Assembly: GCF_014236655.1 (NCBI RefSeq)
Contig: NZ_JACMYG010000002.1
Span: 124,001-188,000 of the forward strand
Reading direction: 5' to 3'
Length of the DNA stretch: 64,000 bases
Source of the DNA: Pseudomonas kielensis
Lineage (GTDB): Bacteria; Pseudomonadota; Gammaproteobacteria; Pseudomonadales; Pseudomonadaceae
Shown here in pieces: positions 46,225 to 53,607 of the stretch. The position numbers and the translations under genes were made by a program. A model generated the notes under the pieces. That model saw nothing but the letters and a program-made list of their open reading frames with translations, did not search any database and had not been told where the DNA came from. Position 1 is the stretch's first letter; each line of letters starts with the position of its first letter.

Positions 46225-46938
46225 TTAGGGAGCAGAGGTCGTGGCTGCCCGGATAAATGCTTCGTCAAGGCTATCGGTCTCGTAGTGGCTAATAAATTCA
46301 GCGCCGGATTGAAAGGGTTTGAAAGTGCATTCACTAATCATATAAAAACGATCGCAGTGGGCAGACACTTCTTCAATGTTGTGTGACGAGACTAAAATGG
46401 CGACCCCCTCTCGAGCCGCACCCGTTAAACATTTCCAGATGTAGTGGCGGAACTCCGGGTCAACCCCGGCACTGGGTTCATCCAGGATAACCAGGTCGGC
46501 ACTTAGTGCGAGTAAGGTTAATGTGAAGAACCAGCGCTTCTCACCGTAACTACAGAGAGTGGATTTTTTATTCCATAGCGCCTTGTATCTATCAATGATT
46601 TCGGGGCTCCATGCCCGGAGTTTATCAATTGCACACTGTTGGCTAATATTTTTTGATGAGCAGAGGGTCGTAATCAGCTTGAAGACATCAGACATGCGAA
46701 GTGTGTGTGGGGTTGTTAAAGATTGAGTGAGGTACAGTGGGTGTTTGAATGTGCTATTCACTCCAAGATTTCTGTCGTTCAATAATCCGCATATCATGTC
46801 GAAAAATGTGGTTTTCCCGCTGCCATTTGGGCCTAGTAAACCCACGATTGAACCGGCCTCTACAGATATTGAGGCGTTGACGAATATTGGCCTGTTTGGA
46901 TAGCTGAAACAAATATTGTTGACTGATAGTGATTTCAT
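46225..46938 (-). CDS. McbF-like ABC transporter ATP-binding protein (microcin export/self-protection)
   Basis: A 237-residue ABC ATPase. Walker A is GPNGSGKTT (36-44), the signature is a divergent CSYGEKR (129-135) in place of LSGGQ, Walker B is ADLVILDEPSAGVD (147-160), and the switch His is H186. The size and place as the last gene of the operon match McbF. With the McbE-like permease it should export the mature microcin and, in the absence of mcbG, may be the main immunity device. I take the ATG at 46938, which overlaps the permease stop (TAATG) and has a GGAG site; an in-frame ATG at 46953 is the alternative. The DNA is AT-rich compared with the flanks. Confidence 0.85.
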   Translation of the reverse strand: MKSLSVNNICFSYPNRPIFVNASISVEAGSIVGLLGPNGSGKTTFFDMICGLLNDRNLGVNSTFKHPLYLTQSLTTPHTLRMSDVFKLITTLCSSKNISQQCAIDKLRAWSPEIIDRYKALWNKKSTLCSYGEKRWFFTLTLLALSADLVILDEPSAGVDPEFRHYIWKCLTGAAREGVAILVSSHNIEEVSAHCDRFYMISECTFKPFQSGAEFISHYETDSLDEAFIRAATTSAP

Positions 46939-47681
46939 TAGTATCTGCTCCATACCGGGTTGACTCTTAAGAAGCGCAGGGTAAGAAGAAAGGTGATGGG
47001 GAATAACGTTAATATGATTATTAAGTGTGGCAGGTTGCTCTGTGTACCGTTCAAGATTATGTTGTAAGCCATGGCTAGCGGGTTGATGTTGTATAGAGAA
47101 TACGAGGTTGATGGCGTGATGTTTGCGCTGTAAATACCTAGTGTGAGCATTGAAAAAGAGATGATTGAGAAGGTGGTGTTGGCGTTTTGAAACGTAAGGG
47201 GAGGGAGTGTCAGTAAGAGACCGGGTATGCTGAAAAGGAGAAAGCAGAGGTAGAAGCGACCAACGATGAACGTCGCTTCACTTATGGAGTAGGCACTGAA
47301 AGCGGGGCGTGTAAGCAAGTAAAACGCCAGACAGTAAAATACCGATATTGATGAATAGGCCAGGAATTGACCCAGTAAGAAAATGGTTCTTGCTTCAAGT
47401 GTGTAGATAAAAGATCGTGTAAATCCGCTTTCTCGGCGTCCGATGATGTAAAAGGAGAAACCAAAAAAAGCGACGCTTGAAGATATGTAGGCATAGAACC
47501 AAGACGTCGCCTCCATATAATTCGCCTGGTAGGGGGGAGTAATGCCTTTGGAGTAGTTCAGTAAATAAAATAGCGCCGTTGGCGAGAGTATTGTCCAAAA
47601 AAAAGCGGTAGGTTCTTTAAGCTGTTCTTTTATGAAGACAGTACTGATTTTTATGGTGCGATAAGTTATTGTGCTAAGCAT
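46938..47681 (-). CDS. McbE-like ABC transporter permease
   Basis: A 247-residue membrane protein with about six helices and little charged sequence, as in McbE of E. coli, which has the same length. Hydrophobic stretches are visible near residues 26-45, 60-80, 100-125, 135-165, 172-190 and 215-235. It would form the membrane channel with the McbF-like ATPase. It begins 11 bases after the YcaO gene stop, in the conserved BCDEF order. Sequence alone would only say ABC-2 type; the McbE call rests on context. Confidence 0.8.
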   Translation of the reverse strand: MLSTITYRTIKISTVFIKEQLKEPTAFFWTILSPTALFYLLNYSKGITPPYQANYMEATSWFYAYISSSVAFFGFSFYIIGRRESGFTRSFIYTLEARTIFLLGQFLAYSSISVFYCLAFYLLTRPAFSAYSISEATFIVGRFYLCFLLFSIPGLLLTLPPLTFQNANTTFSIISFSMLTLGIYSANITPSTSYSLYNINPLAMAYNIILNGTQSNLPHLIIILTLFPITFLLTLRFLRVNPVWSRY

Positions 47682-47692
47682 GGGTGTTCTCT

Positions 47693-48892
47693 TTATGGGA
47701 AAGGGACCATGAATTTTTTACGATCTTCGTAGATTTCGTTCAGAAACTTTTCCGAGTATTTGTTTCGGAGGTTTATGTTTGCTGAGTTGTTCATGTGTAA
47801 AAACAGATCTGGAGATATGTATTTGCTCGCGTAGCATGTGGAGTTATTGATGGTCATTGGCTTTAAGTAGATGAAGCCTTTGATGTGCTGATTGTCGAGT
47901 GCGGCAAGTAATCCTTGTTCGTTAAATTCGAATGACTTGCTGGGTTGCGGTGGTGGCTGAATGAGCGTGGTGGTAATTGTTCTGTAAGTTGTATAGTTGT
48001 TACAGTTCAGAAAGTACTTCAGGTAGGGGTCGTCAATGTCAGAGTGCGCGCTGTCGGTGGCAGTAAAAACATCTATGAAACGGTACGTCTGCCAAAGTTC
48101 GTTAATAGACTTTTCTATTGCTTCCTCCACGCTTGCCGCATAAGCCATGCCGGCACAGTAATTTACGTGCCTTCCTTTTTTGTGGTTTCCGTAAACTGTC
48201 AAGATGCAGGATCCTGGGAAGTTGGCGTCTGAGATGTCAATAATCGTGCTTTCTCCAGCTCGCAGTAGGTGCTTGTATAGTGCGCACGAATTGGATTTGC
48301 GTAACATATTAACAGTGTCGGTGGGTGAGATTATCTTGTTGCATCTTTTTGTAAGCCAGAATTTAGCTAAAAACTGTCTTTCAAGTTTTTCTTTTAGCGA
48401 GCCAAATATAGCAGTCGTGGGGTCCCAGTGAAAACTGCACCCGCATGTATCACGTTGCGGGTATAATAAATTGTCGCTCTCAATTTTGTGTGAGCTAAGT
48501 GATATGCACGCGGTTGGGATGTGGCAACTGGAAAAATCGTCGCTTCTGTAGACTTCAGATAGATTAAAAGTGTGCTCTTCAATCTTTTCTGGTTGATGTG
48601 CTTTTTCGGACGTTTGACTCAGCGCCACTGCGAAACTGATTTTTTCTTCTGGGGTTAATGAATACCCAAGAGGGCCTTGCTGGTCGGGCATGACCTCCAT
48701 ATAGAAGTGGCGTCGTTCAAAGTACTCGCCGAGCGCAGACTGTATGGCTTTTGACCCGGCGCCGATACCTGACCCACCATTGCCCCATCTATCATTAACT
48801 TCTGCTGATGTAGGTATGGATTTAATCCCGCAGGGCTGACAGGTCAACATTGTCGGTAATGAGGATATGTTGTTCTGGTTGTATGTATTCAT
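47693..48892 (-). CDS. McbD-like YcaO cyclodehydratase
   Basis: A 399-residue YcaO protein. The ATP-binding segment near residues 38-61 (GNGGSGIGAGSK, ALGEYFERR) and a later EEAIEKSINELWQ helix (Glu-rich metal/ATP site) are recognisable. The C-terminus ends MVPFP, a short version of the proline-rich YcaO tail. It would use ATP to cyclise Cys and Ser side chains of the precursor onto the preceding carbonyl, giving thiazolines and oxazolines. It needs the McbB-like partner for leader recognition. It starts on the base after the dehydrogenase stop. McbD is 396 residues. Confidence 0.88.
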   Translation of the reverse strand: MNTYNQNNISSLPTMLTCQPCGIKSIPTSAEVNDRWGNGGSGIGAGSKAIQSALGEYFERRHFYMEVMPDQQGPLGYSLTPEEKISFAVALSQTSEKAHQPEKIEEHTFNLSEVYRSDDFSSCHIPTACISLSSHKIESDNLLYPQRDTCGCSFHWDPTTAIFGSLKEKLERQFLAKFWLTKRCNKIISPTDTVNMLRKSNSCALYKHLLRAGESTIIDISDANFPGSCILTVYGNHKKGRHVNYCAGMAYAASVEEAIEKSINELWQTYRFIDVFTATDSAHSDIDDPYLKYFLNCNNYTTYRTITTTLIQPPPQPSKSFEFNEQGLLAALDNQHIKGFIYLKPMTINNSTCYASKYISPDLFLHMNNSANINLRNKYSEKFLNEIYEDRKKFMVPFP

Positions 48893-49678
48893 TTATTCTC
48901 CTACAAACTGCACTGAGAGAGGTAGGAATAACGCCGGATTCAATCCGAGCGATTTACATAGCATTGAGTCTGTGTAAGCAGACCAAAGCCGGCTTTGAAG
49001 ATTGAGATTTTTAGCTTGAAGGTCGATTAGCATATAGATAGAACCCGCCTCCATAAGTGCTAGGCGATATCCTCTGTATCTGTACTTGAACATCGTTTTT
49101 GGAAGGTATGCGATATATATTATGGCGAGGCTTGGTGTTCCAATAGTTCCTGAGGTAGACAAAATTGCAGAGCGTAATTCGTTTGTGCATTCAGAGTTCT
49201 GGACGATTTCGAATTTTGCAGATTGAGGGAGTAGGTGTAATATTTTTTCTGGGCACGGCCATGTTGGCTCGTCACTCATTAATGAGCAAATAAATACCTC
49301 GATTGGGTAAAGCGCACCACCGCTAGGGTAACCTCTTTTGTAATGGTCTGTATTTTTAGAGATCAAGGGGCTGACCAGATCTTCAATAAGATCGAACGTT
49401 ATGTTGGCTTTGGTGAATTTTTCGCATGACTCATTTCGATTGAGAGGGCTGGATGTTTTATTAATTCTCGTCGGTAGGCAGATGTCCATGTCTGGATAAA
49501 GTCTAAGCTCATTGCCTGTTAATCTTTCTAGATGTTTTTCGTCAATAAAATGAAGGGCGGTTGATGGCTGGAATGCAGGGTGGAGGATGTAATTTCCTTT
49601 GCTGTGAAAGTCAAGGACGTCGTCATAAACTATTGGGTCGAGAAACCTAAGGTAATAGTCGTGAGGAACACTATTCAT
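48893..49678 (-). CDS. McbC-like FMN azoline dehydrogenase (SagB type)
   Basis: A 261-residue nitroreductase-fold protein. KRGYPSGGALYPIEVFI (about 114-130) is the FMN-binding signature of SagB-type dehydrogenases. KYRYRGYRLALMEAG (about 199-213) has a Lys-Tyr pair at K199-Y200, in the place of the catalytic Lys-Tyr of azoline oxidases. It would oxidise thiazolines and oxazolines to aromatic azoles. Its start overlaps the mcbB-like stop by four bases. McbC is 272 residues. Confidence 0.87.
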   Translation of the reverse strand: MNSVPHDYYLRFLDPIVYDDVLDFHSKGNYILHPAFQPSTALHFIDEKHLERLTGNELRLYPDMDICLPTRINKTSSPLNRNESCEKFTKANITFDLIEDLVSPLISKNTDHYKRGYPSGGALYPIEVFICSLMSDEPTWPCPEKILHLLPQSAKFEIVQNSECTNELRSAILSTSGTIGTPSLAIIYIAYLPKTMFKYRYRGYRLALMEAGSIYMLIDLQAKNLNLQSRLWSAYTDSMLCKSLGLNPALFLPLSVQFVGE

Positions 49679-50532
49679 TTGATATTCCTCAGGCAGTCAC
49701 ACATGCACCAATGTGAAACTGAAGACTCTGAAACTTGCCCGTTGCTGAGGGAAATATTGGTTTCTTGAAGAATGTTTTCTTGATAGCGGCAAGCACCGTT
49801 TGTACCGGTCAAGAATTTTATCTTTTGGACCAATGCGCCAATAATTAAAGCCTTTTGATAAAGGGTTGGTAGTGCTGATGGGGTTGGGATATATCGGCTT
49901 TGACAAAAATTGAGCAAGTTTGACCATGTATTTTTGCTGGGTTTATAGGTTTCATGACTAATCACTCTATCTATAGAGCAGAAGTGACAGGCATTGCCTA
50001 GTGCTTGAACGTGGGGTTGCCCTATTACGTAGGATGCTCCTGCAGGGTAGCAAATTATAATTGCACTTTCAGGTAGGGTGGCCGCAAGTTGGAAGTAAAT
50101 ACTTTTTAACTCGTTATAGTCATAATTCTGATAGGTGATTGCTATGAGATATCGCGTTTCATTATTTACGGTTATGGTCAGTTCCGATATTGGGCAAGTG
50201 ATTGTCGAGTCAGGTAGTTCGTCTGCTAGAAGTGATTCGAGGTACTCACGGTCCTCCCAGTCGTGGGCGACGATTATTTTTTCAAAAAATAGAGGTCTGT
50301 CAGATTTTAGACCTACTGATTTTTCAAGCGATCGGTAGGCGTCTTCGTAATCAAGGTGATGTTCGCTTAATAAGCTAGATAGATCAGCTTCTGAAATGCT
50401 TGTTCGATTTTGTAGTTTTTTTAATACGTCTAAAAGAGACGGAGATGTCACTCGGGATACACCTTTTGGTGAGATTATAATGCTGTCATTGTTGAAGTTA
50501 AGAAGGTTGTAGTTTTCGATGCTTAGTTTCAT
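49675..50532 (-). CDS. McbB-like E1-type cyclodehydratase partner with zinc cysteines
   Basis: A 285-residue protein with no obvious catalytic site. Cys182 and Cys185 (CHFC) plus the C-terminal CMCDC (276, 278, 280) would make a zinc tetrathiolate like that of McbB. The N-terminal 80 residues look like the winged-helix leader-binding module. It would hold the precursor leader and present the core to the YcaO protein. McbB is 295 residues. It lies 68 bases after the precursor gene, separated by a hairpin. Confidence 0.82.
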   Translation of the reverse strand: MKLSIENYNLLNFNNDSIIISPKGVSRVTSPSLLDVLKKLQNRTSISEADLSSLLSEHHLDYEDAYRSLEKSVGLKSDRPLFFEKIIVAHDWEDREYLESLLADELPDSTITCPISELTITVNNETRYLIAITYQNYDYNELKSIYFQLAATLPESAIIICYPAGASYVIGQPHVQALGNACHFCSIDRVISHETYKPSKNTWSNLLNFCQSRYIPTPSALPTLYQKALIIGALVQKIKFLTGTNGACRYQENILQETNISLSNGQVSESSVSHWCMCDCLRNIK

Positions 50533-50544
50533 GGCTGTCCTTGT

Positions 50545-50577
50545 GTTGGCCTTTCAGAACGTATCGAAAAGGCCAAC
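50545..50577 (-). promoter_or_regulatory. Hairpin between the precursor gene and the mcbB-like gene
   Basis: GTTGGCCTTT (50545-50554) and AAAGGCCAAC (50568-50577) form a perfect 10-bp stem with a 13-base loop. No T run follows in the minus direction. It probably stabilises the precursor mRNA 3' end or partly attenuates, giving more precursor than enzyme. Confidence 0.6.
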
Positions 50578-50600
50578 TCTCATTTTAGAGTTTAAGTAGG

Positions 50601-50819
50601 CTATTTAGATTGCTCATTGTCTGGATGGGTTGAGATCGCGTTACCACCGGATCCGCCGGAACCGCCACTTCCACCACTGCAACCGCCACCACCACCGCAA
50701 CCACCACTTCCACCACAGCCACCGGCTCCGCCAGAACCTCCCGCGATTTGCGGTACTGAGGCTTCTCCAAACTCACTTTTGAAACTGAAGACTGTTTCGA
50801 TCAAATTTCCTGGTTTCAT
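50601..50819 (-). CDS. Microcin B17-like precursor peptide (Gly/Ser/Cys-rich azole RiPP)
   Basis: A 72-residue precursor. The leader (about 1-26) is helix-prone with Phe11, Phe13 and Phe17. From residue 27 the core runs in a strict GGX triplet pattern: S29, A32, C35, S38, C41, G44, C47, then S48 directly after C47, then S51, S54, S57. A polar tail (residues 60-72) ends it. Three Cys and five to seven Ser could become thiazoles and oxazoles, and C47-S48 would give one bis-heterocycle like that of microcin B17. The ATG at 50819 has AGGAG 7 bases upstream; the longer frame has no site. Leader removal would need host TldD/TldE. Confidence 0.88.
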   Translation of the reverse strand: MKPGNLIETVFSFKSEFGEASVPQIAGGSGGAGGCGGSGGCGGGGGCSGGSGGSGGSGGNAISTHPDNEQSK

Positions 50820-50836
50820 TTTTGTACTCCTGATCG

Positions 50837-50870
50837 GTTGAGAACCACTTCCTATCAAGTGGCTCTCAAC
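50837..50870 (-). promoter_or_regulatory. 14-bp hairpin directly upstream of the precursor ribosome site
   Basis: Arms at 50837-50850 and 50857-50870 pair at 13 of 14 positions with a 6-base loop. It ends five bases before the AGGAG site of the precursor gene. As a 5'-leader stem it may protect the abundant precursor mRNA or regulate its translation. Confidence 0.6.
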
Positions 50871-51359
50871 TTTTAGTCTGGCGGGGCGCGTGTTGCAAAT
50901 TGATTGGGTTTGTAGCTGTAGGAGGTTTCTCTCGAATATTTGAACATTTTCTTGCGAGTTTAAGATTGATTTCTGATTGTTTTGTTTTTGATATAAACCA
51001 GGGCGAAAGAGTGACTTTTCTACGGTTTGTCCTGATTTTATGGGGGTGTTAATAGATGGCCTGTTGTAATCCGTTTTGTTGAGGCGCTGAAGCTTCTTAA
51101 GATGTTTGTAGTGCGTTTCTTAAGCTCACGTAGGTTGCGTATTTTTATTCGCACTAACCGGCCAAGAAAAACCGACGAGCGGTATGTGTTTCACAGGGTT
51201 GTCATGGTGACCATTCAATACTGAGGATTGCTGGAGGTTTATTAGCGAGTTTGCCTCTACTGCAGCACCGATCTCGATAGCGACGTGCTCGCCGGCAGAA
51301 GTGCTGGATTATCGATACCCACTGCTGCTGTCGGGAGTGGATGGGGGATTTTCCAACCC
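50871..51359. other. AT-rich non-coding right part of the island
   Basis: This stretch should hold the promoter of the microcin-like operon. I see no gene with a ribosome site or known family on either strand and no clear -35/-10 pair. The AT-rich composition fits the imported island and ends near the right direct repeat. Confidence 0.5.
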
Positions 51360-51400
51360 CCAGTGGCATCTGGCCTGAGTCGTGCTTAAGTAGGTTGACC
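51360..51400. repeat. Right copy of the imperfect direct repeat flanking the microcin-like island
   Basis: Matches 46144-46184 at 34 of 41 positions, same orientation. To its left a degraded counterpart of the proline-rich gene's ribosome site and first codons is still visible (TTCCAACCCC against TCTAACCT), with its ATG lost. Confidence 0.65.
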
Positions 51401-51436
51401 ACGGCGCCGAGGATTCGGATCCAGCCAATTCCCTAT

Positions 51437-51464
51437 GAACTTTTGCCGGTGCCTGTCGCTCGGA
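51437..51464 (+). promoter_or_regulatory. AlgU (sigma22)-type promoter upstream of glgE
   Basis: GAACTT (51437-51442), a 17-base spacer and TCGGA (51460-51464) fit the AlgU consensus GAACTT-N16/17-TCTGA at nearly all positions. It is about 90 bases upstream of the glgE start. Envelope and osmotic stress control suits trehalose and glycogen genes. Confidence 0.55.
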
Positions 51465-51552
51465 ACCTAAGTGAGCTCATTCGGTGCGGGACTACCTTGC
51501 CGACGACACCCAGACACATGAGCGTCCTTGGGGCGTAAAGGAGAGAGGCTCG

Positions 51553-53547
51553 ATGACGGCTGCGAAACCTGATGAGTTGAGCTACAACCCCCACATTCCA
51601 CTGTCCCAGGCGCTGCTGCTGCCGCGCATCGTGATTGAAGGCACCATGCCGATCCTCGAAGGCGGGCAGTTTGCCGTCAAGGCCGTGGTGGGGCAGGACG
51701 TAGAGGTGACCAGCAACGTGTTCGCCGACGGTCACGACAAGCTCGCGGTACGCCTGCGCTGGCGTGGCGAGGGTGATGCAGTGTGGCGCAGCGAGGTGAT
51801 GGCCGACCTGGGCAACAATGCCTGGCAGGGGCGTTTTCGTGTGCCGGCCCAGGGTCGTCATGTGTTTTGCATCGAAGCCTGGATCGATCACTTCGCCAGT
51901 TATTGCTACGAACTGGACAAGAAGCACGTTGCCAATATCCCCGTCAGCCTGGAGCTGCAGGAAGGCCGGCTGCACGTCCAGCAGGCCGCCGAGCGCGCCG
52001 AAGGGCCACTCAAGGCGCAACTGACGGCGCTGCACCAGCAATTGTCCGGCCTGCTCGAAACCGAGCAGGTCGCTTTGTTCCTGCACCCCGATAGCGCCGA
52101 ACTCATGGGCCAGGCCGATCACCGTGCCTACCTGAGCCTGAGCCCGGAGTACCCGGTGGACGTGGAGCGCGAGCTGGCTCAGTTCGCCAGTTGGTATGAG
52201 CTGTTTCCGCGTTCGATCACCGACGACCCCGCGCGCCATGGCACCTTCAATGACGTGCATGCGCGCCTGCCGATGATTCAGGACATGGGCTTCGACGTGC
52301 TGTACTTCCCGCCGATCCATCCGATCGGTCGCCGCTATCGCAAGGGGCCGAACAACGCCCTGACGGCCGGGCCGGACGATCCGGGCAGCCCCTATGCCAT
52401 CGGTAGCGAGGAGGGCGGCCATGAGGCGATTCATTCGCAATTGGGCAGCCGCGAAGACTTCCGTCGGCTGGTGGCGGCTGCGGCCGACCACGGCCTGGAA
52501 ATCGCCCTCGACTTCGCCATCCAGTGTTCCCAGGATCACCCATGGCTGCAGCAACATCCGGGCTGGTTCAACTGGCGTCCGGACGGCACGATCAAATACG
52601 CGGAAAACCCGCCGAAGAAGTACCAGGACATCGTCAACGTCGACTTCTATAGCAGTGAGGCCATTCCCAGCCTATGGCTGGAGCTGCGCGATATCGTGGT
52701 CGGCTGGGTCGAGGAGGGGGTGAAGATCTTTCGCGTCGACAACCCGCACACCAAGCCGCTGCCGTTCTGGCAATGGCTGATCGCTGATGTGCGGGCGTTG
52801 TACCCCGAGGTGATCTTCCTCGCCGAAGCCTTCACCACGCCGGCGATGATGGCGCGCTTGGGCAAGGTCGGTTACTCCCAGAGCTACACCTATTTCACCT
52901 GGCGCAATACCAAGCAGGAGCTGGCCAGCTACTTCAGCGAACTGAACCAGTCGCCCTGGCGCGAATGCTACCGGCCGAATTTTTTCGTCAACACCCCGGA
53001 CATCAACCCAGGCTTCCTGCACGAATCAGGGCGTGCCGGGTTTCTCATCCGTGCGGCGCTGGCGACCATGGGCTCGGGATTGTGGGGCATGTACTCGGGG
53101 TTCGAGCTGTGTGAGTCGGCAGCGGTACCGGGCAAAGAGGAGTATCTGGATTCGGAGAAGTACCAGATCCGCGTCCGCGACTTCAATGCCCCCGGCAACA
53201 TCATCGCCGAGATCGCCCAGCTCAACCGCATCCGCCGGCAGAATCCGGCCTTGCACAGCCATCTGGGCTTGCAGCTGTACAACGCCTGGAACGACAACAT
53301 CCTGTACTTCGGCAAACGCAGCGCCGATGGCAGTAACTTCATTCTGGTGGCCGTCAGCCTGGATCCGTTCAACGCCCAGGAGGCGCATTTCGAACTGCCA
53401 TTGTGGGAGCTGGGCCTGGCGGACGACGCAGTGACCCAGGGCGAAGACTTGATGAACGGCCATCGCTGGAGCTGGTACGGCAAGACCCAATGGATGCGCA
53501 TCGAGCCCTGGCATCAACCGTTCGGCATCTGGCGGATATCGCTGTAG
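51553..53547 (+). CDS. glgE: Alpha-1,4-glucan:maltose-1-phosphate maltosyltransferase GlgE
   Basis: A 664-residue GH13_3 enzyme that extends alpha-glucan with maltose-1-phosphate. An N-terminal beta domain (about 20-130) and the TIM barrel are visible. The nucleophile is D396 in FRVDNPHTKP and the acid is E425 in LAEAFT. The YFPPIHPIGR and NNALTAGPDDPGSPYAIG segments are typical. I use the ATG at 51553 with an AGGAG site. It is first of the glgE-treS-glgB operon and probably driven by the AlgU-type promoter. Confidence 0.94.
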   Translation: MTAAKPDELSYNPHIPLSQALLLPRIVIEGTMPILEGGQFAVKAVVGQDVEVTSNVFADGHDKLAVRLRWRGEGDAVWRSEVMADLGNNAWQGRFRVPAQGRHVFCIEAWIDHFASYCYELDKKHVANIPVSLELQEGRLHVQQAAERAEGPLKAQLTALHQQLSGLLETEQVALFLHPDSAELMGQADHRAYLSLSPEYPVDVERELAQFASWYELFPRSITDDPARHGTFNDVHARLPMIQDMGFDVLYFPPIHPIGRRYRKGPNNALTAGPDDPGSPYAIGSEEGGHEAIHSQLGSREDFRRLVAAAADHGLEIALDFAIQCSQDHPWLQQHPGWFNWRPDGTIKYAENPPKKYQDIVNVDFYSSEAIPSLWLELRDIVVGWVEEGVKIFRVDNPHTKPLPFWQWLIADVRALYPEVIFLAEAFTTPAMMARLGKVGYSQSYTYFTWRNTKQELASYFSELNQSPWRECYRPNFFVNTPDINPGFLHESGRAGFLIRAALATMGSGLWGMYSGFELCESAAVPGKEEYLDSEKYQIRVRDFNAPGNIIAEIAQLNRIRRQNPALHSHLGLQLYNAWNDNILYFGKRSADGSNFILVAVSLDPFNAQEAHFELPLWELGLADDAVTQGEDLMNGHRWSWYGKTQWMRIEPWHQPFGIWRISL

Positions 53548-53607
53548 CGCGGGCTCACAAGGCCCGCACGACCGGTACTGCCACCCCCCATTGAACAGGA
53601 GATTGTA

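Noticed and set aside
50585..50776. A Val/Ala-rich minus-strand frame overlapping the precursor
   Set aside because: Frame-shifted reading of the Gly repeat with no ribosome site.
50617..50841. A plus-strand Pro-Pro-rich frame opposite the microcin-like precursor
   Set aside because: Poly-proline is the necessary antisense reading of Gly codons; it has no ribosome site.
50837..50870. Reading the 14-bp hairpin as a plus-strand terminator because TTTT follows
   Set aside because: No plus-strand gene lies upstream of it within the island, so a 5'-leader role for the precursor is more likely.
46200..51400. The island as a prophage or insertion sequence
   Set aside because: No integrase, transposase, tRNA target or terminal inverted repeats were seen.
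51202..51402. A 66-codon minus-strand frame at the island's right edge
   Set aside because: It crosses the direct repeat, has no ribosome site and no family resemblance.
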